From Bacteroidales bacterium (GTDB lineage Bacteria; Bacteroidota; Bacteroidia; Bacteroidales; UBA12077): a stretch of DNA of 32,508 bases. Under the pieces are notes generated by a model. It saw nothing but the letters and a program-made list of their open reading frames with translations, ran no database searches and had not been told where the DNA came from. Each line of letters starts with the position of its first letter. Position 1 is the stretch's first letter. Positions 10,463 through 16,570 of this stretch are shown piece after piece. The stretch lies in contig JAKSCO010000254.1 in the NCBI GenBank assembly GCA_022360575.1, forward strand, positions 1 to 32,508, given 5' to 3'. A program made the position numbers and the translations under genes.

Positions 10463-10493
10463 TTTGTAGATAATAATTTCTTTTTTATTTTTG
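10463..10493 (+). promoter_or_regulatory. Promoter of tRNA-Gln
   Basis: TTTG (10463-10466) and TATTTTTG (10486-10493) are separated by 19 bp, a near-ideal Bacteroidota -33/-7 pair. The start would fall just before the tRNA at 10512. Confidence 0.7.
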
Positions 10494-10511
10494 CACCGCA
10501 TTCAAACGAAT

Positions 10512-10584
10512 TGTCCGATGGTGTAATTGGCAACACGTCTGATTTTGGTTCAGAAGAGTCTAGGTTCGAGCCCTAGTCGGACAG
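10512..10584 (+). tRNA. tRNA-Gln (anticodon TTG)
   Basis: A 73-nt cloverleaf. The acceptor arms TGTCCGA and TCGGACA pair fully. The D stem is GTG/CAC, and the anticodon stem TCTGA/TCAGA encloses loop TTTTGGT with anticodon TTG. The T stem CTAGG/CCTAG encloses TTCGAGC. The discriminator base is G. CCA is not encoded. Promoter and terminator flank it, so it is a single-gene unit. Confidence 0.97.
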
Positions 10585-10585
10585 C

Positions 10586-10620
10586 AAAGGGATTAAAATT
10601 TATTTTTAATCCCTTTTTTA
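10586..10620 (+). terminator. Terminator of tRNA-Gln
   Basis: A perfect 13-bp stem, AAAGGGATTAAAA (10586-10598) with TTTTAATCCCTTT (10604-10616), has a 5-nt loop and runs into a T tract on the plus strand. Confidence 0.88.
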
Positions 10621-10946
10621 TTTATTTTAATTCAAATACAGGATCACAGAGCACTCTCAAAGTTTATCTTTTCTATGCAAAAACAAACCCACATTATACA
10701 TCTATAGATTCTACATTATTGAACTTGTTTTTAACCGAAGGAATTTGTGATTATCTTAAATTGCAGGATTTGAAACCACAGCATCAGACCAAGAATGTTA
10801 CACCTAATACCTAAAAAGAATATTCATTTTAAAAATAAAAGCTTACAGCTTTGTTCCTTTAAGAAATATAATAATTATCCCATTTGAGTTTTATTAACAA
10901 AGTATCCATAAAACACCAAAAATAAGAAACTGACACTACTGAATAT
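10621..10946. other. Gene-free spacer between the two tRNAs
   Basis: No supported gene. An open frame crosses from the tRNA-Gln into this spacer but lacks a plausible start and has no recognisable family. No integrase remnant or attachment-site duplication of the tRNA 3' end was found. Confidence 0.5.
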
Positions 10947-10950
10947 AAAC

Positions 10951-10978
10951 AAAAAAAGGAAGACTTTTGTCTTCCTTT
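10951..10978 (-). terminator. Terminator of tRNA-Asn
   Basis: A perfect 10-bp stem, AAAGGAAGAC (10955-10964) with GTCTTCCTTT (10969-10978), has a TTTT loop. Read on the minus strand it follows the tRNA by a few bases and ends in a T tract. Confidence 0.88.
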
Positions 10979-10980
10979 CG

Positions 10981-11054
10981 CTCCCCAACTAGGACTTGAA
11001 CCTAGGACCCCCTGATTAACAGTCAGGTGCTCTAACCAACTGAGCTATTGAGGA
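10981..11054 (-). tRNA. tRNA-Asn (anticodon GTT)
   Basis: A 74-nt cloverleaf on the minus strand. The acceptor arms TCCTCAA and TTGGGGA pair with one G-T wobble. The D stem is GCTC/GAGC. The anticodon stem CCTGA/TCAGG encloses CTGTTAA, giving anticodon GTT. The T stem CTAGG/CCTAG encloses TTCAAGT. The discriminator is G and CCA is not encoded. Confidence 0.97.
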
Positions 11055-11087
11055 ATTTTCACTACACTCTTTCTGTGTTTTGCGATG

Positions 11088-11118
11088 CAAAAATAAGTCG
11101 TTTTTTTTTACAAAACAA
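11088..11118 (-). promoter_or_regulatory. Promoter of tRNA-Asn
   Basis: On the minus strand TATTTTTG (11095 to 11088) is a perfect -7 box, and TTG (11118 to 11116) lies 20 bp upstream. This is the same box sequence as at efp, tRNA-Gln and dtd. Confidence 0.65.
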
Positions 11119-11459
11119 CATCTCTTTCAAAAAAAACACTTTTTTTTAGATGCTCTTTGCTTATATCATTGACTATCTGAAATAAAAAACATAAAAAAAG
11201 ACACTAACTTTTCTTTACATAATCAGAAATTATGTCATATACCGTCTATAAAAGACATTTTTCGATAAATTATCGAAGCGTTCTAAACATAAACACTAGT
11301 CTAACTTAATAAACAAGGAATACTAAAATATTTTAATTGTGATACTATTCTCCGTTTTTTATCGTCCTGAGCATTAGTTAAAATCAGATACATAAAATCG
11401 AAAGCAAACCCATATTTATACAATTATTACTTTTCTTTTTTATTGAACTGTTTCCCTCT
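11119..11459. other. AT-rich gene-free stretch
   Basis: No gene recognised. The only structure noted is a 17-nt palindrome, TTCGATAA-A-TTATCGAA, at 11261-11277. Confidence 0.45.
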
Positions 11460-11943
11460 TATTTATTCGGAATATAAATCCCTGTTTTAAAAATATTCCA
11501 ACATTTTCGGTTTGTTTCATCTTTGCTATATTACAATTTGATTCTCGATATAAGTTATACACACTAAATACTGTTCATTTATTATCCGTTTTGCTTATTT
11601 ATAAAAGCATTTCGGTTAACTAAGCAAACAAACAGGTACCTTATCTATATTCTAGCTTAATAAACCCAAATTTTGACCTATCAAAACTATATTTTCTTCT
11701 TTTATACTAATCCATATCATTAACTTAATATTCCTGTTCTATAATTTATAGATATGATTCGGTTATTTACACAAGTGTTTCGGCAGTTAAACCAAAGTTT
11801 CCGATTCCGAACGTATATTTTTAGGTTTGGAACGTATAATTATACGTTGGTGAACCTATCCATTTCTATAATTTAATGATCTGTTTCTATAAGCAACCGA
11901 AATGGATCATTAATTAACCTAAACAGATAGGTAATTTACCTAT
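11460..11943. repeat. Degenerate tandem array, 21-bp period (array 1)
   Basis: Cutting 11587-11943 into seventeen consecutive 21-mers aligns them without gaps. By hand count, column 15 is A in 15 of 17 units and column 9 is T in 13 of 17; the two units missing A at column 15 are restored by a 1-base shift. Typical units contain TTTCGGTTA (11610, 11778) or TTTCTATAA (11863, 11884), and two neighbours end in GAACGTATA (11809, 11830). Weaker units seem to continue back to about 11460 with a small phase change. The array contains palindromes at 11831-11848 and 11927-11943. No frame is long or open, so it is not coding. Function unknown. Confidence 0.75.
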
Positions 11944-12067
11944 ATTTTAAGGATCTGGATCAATAGCATCCTAAATAACAAATCCTCCTAAATAAAGTCC
12001 AATATTCATATGCTGTTGGAAACTCATATTTTAAATACCCCCTTACGACAGAAAACACTTAAGTTTT

Positions 12068-12112
12068 AAATAGTCGAGCCTTAAAAAAGATTTTTTTAAG
12101 GCTCGACTATTT
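12068..12112. other. Long hairpin with perfect 21-bp stem
   Basis: Bases 12068-12088 and 12092-12112 are perfect reverse complements around a 3-nt centre. The core is TAGTCGAGCCTTAAAAAA. No T tract follows on either side, so it is not a standard terminator for TPR, which has its own hairpin nearby. It could be the 3' end of an untranslated RNA or a fold-back insertion. It lies about 125 bp past the end of array 1. Confidence 0.8.
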
Positions 12113-12131
12113 AACGAACGTACAGATACAA

Positions 12132-12157
12132 AAAGAGCAATCTCTCGATTGCTCTTT
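12132..12157 (-). terminator. Terminator of the TPR gene
   Basis: AAAGAGCAAT (12132-12141) and ATTGCTCTTT (12148-12157) form a perfect 10-bp stem with a 6-nt loop. It lies 32 bp beyond the TPR stop and is followed by a T run on the minus strand. Confidence 0.85.
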
Positions 12158-12188
12158 ATTCTATGTTATCTAAAGTAAAGTATAAATA

Positions 12189-13166
12189 CTATAAGCATTT
12201 AACCACATGTTTCATTTGATATTCAGCAGCTTCGGCATAATCGCCTTTTTTTGCTTTAGAAAAGGCATCGCAAGCTGATGCTTTGTCTCCTTTACCGTGG
12301 AAAGCTGTTCCTAATTCGTAATATATTTTAGCATCTTTAGTAGTTCCTTTTGGTTTAAACAACTCTAATGCTTTTTTTGCTGATTTTATTCCAGCATCCC
12401 ATTTTGATTGTTTGTTATAAATAACTGCTAATTGGTAATATAAGTCAGAATTGGCTGCTTTGTACTCCATTGAAGTATTGAAATGTTTTTCGGCAACGGC
12501 ATATTTTTCGGCTTTAACGGCAACAGCACCAGCTTTTAAATAAAATCCACTAGCTATTTTTTTAGCTGTAGCTTCTGATTTTTTGTCTTTTTTAGCAACA
12601 GCAGTAGTTATAGCCATATCGACAGCAGCTTTAAAGTTAGCTTCGTCTTTTTGCTCTTTATATACTTGAGCTTTTCGCACATAAGCCATTGGGTATTTTG
12701 GATTCAGTTCGATTGATTTATCGAAAGATGCTAAAGCTTCTTCGTATTTTTTGCTTTTTAATAAGCTAACACCTTTTGCATAATACAATTTAGGAACTGT
12801 AGCTTTTGCTTTTTTCGCATTTTTAGGATCATTATAGGTTTCGGCATATTCTTTTAATTTTCCGAAAGCGGCTATCGACTCGTCGTATTTTTTTTGTTTA
12901 TAAAGGCTTATTGCATATTTATATTGCATATTGGGAATTTGCCCTGATGCTGTAACAGCATTGTCATTATCTCCATCTTCTAACTCTTCATAAATCTCGA
13001 CACACTTTTTGAATGACTCTATTGCTCCTAAGTAATCTTTTGCTTTTGATTTTTCGGCGCCTGCCTTTAATGCATCAATTGCTTCTGACTCGGTTTGAGC
13101 ATTCACCATAACTGCACAACTTAACAAAATGATTACAGTTAAACTACTCATTAATTTAAATTTCAT
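12189..13166 (-). CDS. Exported tetratricopeptide-repeat (TPR) protein
   Basis: 325 residues. The signal peptide covers about residues 1-23 (a Lys-rich start, a hydrophobic core, and cleavage after VNAQ), so it acts in the periplasm or outer envelope. The mature part is almost all TPR-like helical pairs: about 37-70 (DYLGAIESFKKC), 88-120 (KYDESIAAFGKL), 130-165 (KYEEALASFDKS with N-P-K-Y-P), 205-265 and 278-310. It is very Lys/Ala rich. TPR proteins act as scaffolds; no enzymatic motif is present and the partner is unknown. It is a single gene with its own terminator, divergent from the polyprenyl synthase. It may help envelope assembly, but this is not shown by the sequence. Confidence 0.85.
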   Translation of the reverse strand: MKFKLMSSLTVIILLSCAVMVNAQTESEAIDALKAGAEKSKAKDYLGAIESFKKCVEIYEELEDGDNDNAVTASGQIPNMQYKYAISLYKQKKYDESIAAFGKLKEYAETYNDPKNAKKAKATVPKLYYAKGVSLLKSKKYEEALASFDKSIELNPKYPMAYVRKAQVYKEQKDEANFKAAVDMAITTAVAKKDKKSEATAKKIASGFYLKAGAVAVKAEKYAVAEKHFNTSMEYKAANSDLYYQLAVIYNKQSKWDAGIKSAKKALELFKPKGTTKDAKIYYELGTAFHGKGDKASACDAFSKAKKGDYAEAAEYQMKHVVKCL

Positions 13167-13483
13167 AACTTAAAACTTTTAGTTTAGGATTATATTTTCT
13201 TGATATTACTTTTCGGCCTTAAAAATATAAAATCGAGGCAAATAATAAAATTATTTGGTAATATTATTTATATCAATTTCATATCAAACGAAAGTGAAAT
13301 AATGATTTATGTAATATTTTTACTTTTATATGAAACCATAAAATTGTCTGATAAGAAACCATATAATGATGTTTTTATTAAAAATATTTTTAGAATTAAA
13401 TTTAAAAATGGTTGAAAATATTTAATTCGAATAGCATTTTTTACTATTTAAAATTTCATTTATCTTAGGTAGTGGAATTGTAT

Positions 13484-13491
13484 TATATTTG
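13484..13491 (+). promoter_or_regulatory. Probable -7 box for the polyprenyl synthase gene
   Basis: TATATTTG matches TAnnTTTG and lies 18 bp before the ATG at 13510, which implies a very short leader. No good -33 TTG was found at the expected distance, so this rests on the -7 box alone. Confidence 0.4.
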
Positions 13492-13509
13492 ACAAATTAA
13501 CAAATAAGT

Positions 13510-14487
13510 ATGTCGATAATAAACAAAATAAAATCACCTATAGGCGAGGAAATGTCGAAATTCGAACCATCTTTTAGAGCTTCGATGCAAACAAAAGTTC
13601 CTTTGCTTAATATAATCACTAATTACATTTTGCGCAGAAAAGGGAAGCAAATGCGTCCGATGTTTGTTTTTCTGACATCGAAAATGCTTAACAGTAAGGT
13701 TGAGGATGCCAGTTATACAGCTGCTTCGTTAATTGAACTTTTACACACTGCAACTTTAATTCATGATGATGTAGTTGACGAGGCTTATGAGCGCAGGGGG
13801 TTTTTCTCGATTAATGCTTTATGGAAATCGAAGATTAGTGTCTTGGTAGGCGATTATTTATTATCGAAAGGATTGTTGCTAGCAGTAGAAAAAAATGAAT
13901 ACGAACTACTCAAAATTGTATCGGTTGCAGTAAAAGAAATGAGCGAAGGGGAGTTGCTCCAAATTCAACAATCGCGAAAGCTAAAAATTACCGAGGAAAC
14001 TTACTACGAAATTATACGCAAGAAAACAGCGGCATTAATTGCAGCATGTATTGCATGTGGGGCAAAATCTATTGGAGCCGATGAAAAAACTGTAGATAGA
14101 ATGCATTTGCTTGGCGAATATGTAGGAATGGCTTTTCAGCTAAAAGATGATTTATTAGATTATCAGAATAATGGCAATATAGGAAAACCTTCGGGGAATG
14201 ATATAAAAGAAAAGAAATTAACACTACCGATTATTTATGTCCTCAAGAATGCCTCTCAATCGGATCAGAAAAGAATACTTACAATTGTCAAGAAACATAA
14301 TAAAAATAAGAAAAAGGTACATGAGGTAATTGATTTTGTTATTGCCAACGGAGGAATTGAATATACTACTGATAAAATGCATGAATATCAACAAAAAGCA
14401 TTGGATATTTTAGCTGAGATTCCTTCAAGTGATTCGAAAGAAGCTTTAATAGAACTCATTAATTATGTAGTTGTTCGCAAGAAGTAG
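13510..14487 (+). CDS. Trans-polyprenyl diphosphate synthase (long-chain isoprenyl diphosphate synthase)
   Basis: 325 residues, normal for the family. It condenses isopentenyl diphosphate onto an allylic primer to build a long all-trans chain, most likely the menaquinone side chain in this phylum. Visible motifs: GKQMRP (45-50, substrate phosphate binding), the first Asp-rich motif DDVVD (86-90) followed by ERRG, and the second motif GMAFQLKDDLLD with DDLLD at 213-217. Two bulky residues are not packed just before the first Asp-rich motif (LLHTATLIH), which fits a longer-chain product, but chain length cannot be set from sequence alone. It is cytosolic. It stands alone between a divergent TPR gene and the convergent deoC cluster. 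Confidence 0.93.
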   Translation: MSIINKIKSPIGEEMSKFEPSFRASMQTKVPLLNIITNYILRRKGKQMRPMFVFLTSKMLNSKVEDASYTAASLIELLHTATLIHDDVVDEAYERRGFFSINALWKSKISVLVGDYLLSKGLLLAVEKNEYELLKIVSVAVKEMSEGELLQIQQSRKLKITEETYYEIIRKKTAALIAACIACGAKSIGADEKTVDRMHLLGEYVGMAFQLKDDLLDYQNNGNIGKPSGNDIKEKKLTLPIIYVLKNASQSDQKRILTIVKKHNKNKKKVHEVIDFVIANGGIEYTTDKMHEYQQKALDILAEIPSSDSKEALIELINYVVVRKK

Positions 14488-14513
14488 TTGAAGTTAGGTA
14501 GCATCTCAGCTAC

Positions 14514-14638
14514 CTTTGTAAAATGAGTATCTATCTTTGTAAAACTTTGTCCCTACAATGTAAAATGACCTCCCCACTCTGCGAAAGTTCGTCTATCTTT
14601 GTAAAACGACCTCCCCTCTTTGTAAAAAATCCTATATA
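14514..14638. repeat. Tandem array of six 21-bp units (array 2)
   Basis: Units start at 14514, 14535, 14556, 14577, 14597 and 14618 (spacings 21, 21, 21, 20, 21). The conserved first half is CTTTGTAAAA, exact in four units. The second half is often GACCTCCCC (units at 14556 and 14597). It fills the gap between the convergent ends of the polyprenyl synthase gene and deoC, so it is not a promoter for either. Stops interrupt all frames over the array as a whole. Function unknown. Confidence 0.88.
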
Positions 14639-14644
14639 ATAAAA

Positions 14645-14674
14645 AAAGAAGCTGCCTTTTTGGACAGCCTCTTT
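14645..14674 (-). terminator. Terminator of the dtd-deoC cluster
   Basis: On the minus strand AAAGAGGCTGTCC pairs with GGCAGCTTCTTT (one bulge, one wobble) and is followed by a run of seven T. It lies 20 bp after the deoC stop. The GGCTGTCC core recurs at 25.57 kb. Confidence 0.8.
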
Positions 14675-14694
14675 AGCATAATTGTATATGTATA

Positions 14695-15564
14695 TTAAAA
14701 ATATTTTATTTGTTTTTGATAAATATCTGTTAGCAAGTTATTAGCTAATCTGCTAGCTCCGATTCTGAATAATTCAGAGTTTAACCATTCGTCGCCAAGG
14801 TTTTCTTTAACAATAGCAAAATAAGCCATAGCGTCTTCTTTGGTTGATATCCCACCTGCAGGTTTTATTCCTATTTTTTTCCCTGTTTTTTCGTGGAATG
14901 CTTTAATTGCTTTAGTCATAACATAAATAGCATCGGTTGTTGCAGCAGGGTTTTGTTTTCCTGTTGAAGTTTTTATGAAATCGGCACCTGCTTCCATCGC
15001 AAGAATACTAGCGTCCCAAATTTGTTGATATGATTGTAGTGCTCCTGATTCGAGAATTACTTTGAGATGATTTTCGCCAATAGCTTGTTTTATTTCTTTA
15101 ATCTCTTTGAAACAATATTCGTAATCGCCTTGGAAAAACTTACCCACCGAAAGAACAATATCGATTTCGGTAGCCCCAGCTTCGATAGCTTGTTTACATT
15201 CTTCGATTTTTACATTTAAGAATGTTTGCGACGAAGGGAATCCTGCTCCTACCGATGCTAATCCTAGTTTCGAAACCGTTAGATTCTCTCTTACGCACGC
15301 TACCATACTTGGATAAACACAAATAGCGGCAACTGAAGGCATCTCGGGATAATGGTTACTAAAGTCGTTAACCTTATCGACCATTGATTTGATTTTTTCG
15401 GTATTATCTTCGGTGTTTAAGCTCGTTAAATCAATTAAGCTAAAAGCTTTTTTAAGGTTTTCAGTAACTGCATATTGATGGCTATTATTGCTTATAATAG
15501 CAACTTTTTGTTGGATATTTTCTTTTAAGAAATCAGCATTGTATTTATTAAAAATCTCTTTCAT
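14695..15564 (-). CDS. deoC: Deoxyribose-phosphate aldolase
   Basis: 289 residues, with an N-terminal extension of roughly 40 residues relative to the E. coli enzyme (259). It cleaves 2-deoxyribose 5-phosphate to glyceraldehyde 3-phosphate and acetaldehyde, the last step of deoxynucleoside catabolism. Class I aldolase residues are in place: Asp135 (EIDIV), Lys168 (LKVILESG), Schiff-base Lys198 in DFIKTSTGK, and Lys234 in GIKPAGGIS. The TIM-barrel start is near IDLTSL (44-49) and a Cys lies in AICVYPSMV. It is cytosolic. It is last in the dtd / MazG-like / deoC run, 17 bp after the MazG-like stop, and has a terminator behind it. Co-transcription is very likely. Confidence 0.95.
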   Translation of the reverse strand: MKEIFNKYNADFLKENIQQKVAIISNNSHQYAVTENLKKAFSLIDLTSLNTEDNTEKIKSMVDKVNDFSNHYPEMPSVAAICVYPSMVACVRENLTVSKLGLASVGAGFPSSQTFLNVKIEECKQAIEAGATEIDIVLSVGKFFQGDYEYCFKEIKEIKQAIGENHLKVILESGALQSYQQIWDASILAMEAGADFIKTSTGKQNPAATTDAIYVMTKAIKAFHEKTGKKIGIKPAGGISTKEDAMAYFAIVKENLGDEWLNSELFRIGASRLANNLLTDIYQKQIKYF

Positions 15565-15581
15565 ATCTATTTGAGTTTTAT

Positions 15582-15908
15582 TTATTTCAACTTTATATTT
15601 TCGTGATGTCTGTTAGCATCTCGTTTTGTTTTTTTATCAAGATTTTTTTGAAGAGCTTTAGTTAAATCAATTCCTGTTTGATTGGCAATACATATTAGAA
15701 CAAAAAGAACATCAGCTATTTCATCTTCAAGATTCTTATGTTCATCGGTTTCTTTACACGATTGTTCGCCATATTTTCGAGCAATAACTCTGGCTAACTC
15801 TCCGACCTCTTCGGTTAAAAGAGCCATATTTGTTAACTCATTGAAGTAACGGACACCATAAGTTTTTATCCAATTATCGATTTTTTCCTGCGCTTCTTTT
15901 ATTAGCAT
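15582..15908 (-). CDS. MazG-like nucleotide pyrophosphohydrolase
   Basis: 108 residues, the size of single-domain MazG-like proteins. These all-alpha enzymes use magnesium to split (d)NTPs to monophosphates and pyrophosphate, often as house-cleaning of non-canonical nucleotides. The metal-binding signature is visible: EEVGE (33-37) in helix one and DEIADV (62-67, with E63 and D66) in helix two. No second MazG domain is present. It lies between dtd (80 bp upstream) and deoC (17 bp downstream), which suggests a small operon for damage control and nucleotide salvage. The substrate is not predictable. Confidence 0.88.
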   Translation of the reverse strand: MLIKEAQEKIDNWIKTYGVRYFNELTNMALLTEEVGELARVIARKYGEQSCKETDEHKNLEDEIADVLFVLICIANQTGIDLTKALQKNLDKKTKRDANRHHENIKLK

Positions 15909-15988
15909 ATTTGTAATTATTTTAAAAATAAAGCGCGTAAAGATATAACAATTATTAATATAAGATGTTTAATCTCAATTTTATAAGT

Positions 15989-16441
15989 CTATGCTTTATT
16001 TTTTGTATCTATTATAATGGTTACCGGTCCATCGTTTTCGAGATTAACTTTCATGTGTGCTCCGAATTTTCCTGTTTTAACCTCTTTGCCCAAATCAGCA
16101 CTAAGTTGTTTTACAAATTGTTCGTATAAAGGGATTGATATTTCGGGTTTTGCCGCTTGTTGATACGATGGACGATTCCCTTTTTTTGTTTTTGCATGTA
16201 AAGTAAACTGACTTATAGCTAATATTTCGCCATTAATATCTTTTACAGACAGGTTCATAACTCCATCTGAATCATTGAATATTCTGAGTTGAACTATTTT
16301 TTTTGTCAACCAATTAATATCTTCATTATTGTCTGATTCTTCGATTCCTACTAGTATTAATAATCCTATTTCGATGGATGATTTTATTTTATCTTCAACA
16401 CTAACCGATGCTTTATTAACTCTTTGAATAACAACTTTCAT
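15989..16441 (-). CDS. dtd: D-aminoacyl-tRNA deacylase
   Basis: 150 residues, the full family length. It hydrolyses D-amino acids (and glycine mischarged on tRNA-Ala) from tRNA, protecting translation. Family signatures are all present: MKVVIQRV at the start, SQFTLHA (77-83), KKGNRPSYQQAA (87-97), GKFGAHMKV (125-132) and NDGPVT (136-141), whose Gly138-Pro139 is the cross-subunit Gly-cisPro motif of the dimer active site. It is cytosolic. It is the first gene of the cluster, with a promoter just upstream and divergent from the endonuclease gene. Confidence 0.97.
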   Translation of the reverse strand: MKVVIQRVNKASVSVEDKIKSSIEIGLLILVGIEESDNNEDINWLTKKIVQLRIFNDSDGVMNLSVKDINGEILAISQFTLHAKTKKGNRPSYQQAAKPEISIPLYEQFVKQLSADLGKEVKTGKFGAHMKVNLENDGPVTIIIDTKNKA

Positions 16442-16481
16442 GAAAAATATTTATTTTTTATAATTATGTTTACTGACATGT

Positions 16482-16489
16482 CAAAAATA
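16482..16489 (-). promoter_or_regulatory. -7 box of the dtd cluster promoter
   Basis: On the minus strand TATTTTTG (16489 to 16482), identical to the efp and tRNA boxes, lies about 40 bp before the dtd ATG. No clear -33 TTG at 19-21 bp was found. Confidence 0.5.
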
Positions 16490-16570
16490 ATTAATTAATT
16501 GGAGTATTCTTTCTGTAAAATTTGTAACATTGCGCCCATTTTATTACATAACAACCTAATTATTTAAACA

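Noticed and set aside
10527-10814. Open frame of 95 codons over the tRNA-Gln and its terminator
   Set aside because: Its start lies inside the tRNA, it crosses a clear terminator hairpin, and the translation matches no family I recognise.
10512-11054. Integrated element at the tRNA genes
   Set aside because: No integrase, no duplicated tRNA 3' end and no shift to phage-like genes was found around either tRNA.
13200-13415. Open frame of 71 codons between the TPR and polyprenyl synthase genes
   Set aside because: It covers the divergent promoter region, has AT-driven composition (Ile, Lys, Phe, Asn) and no family likeness.
16516-16524. TAAAATTTG as promoter of the first endonuclease gene
   Set aside because: It has three rather than two bases between TA and TTTG, and no TTG lies at the right distance.
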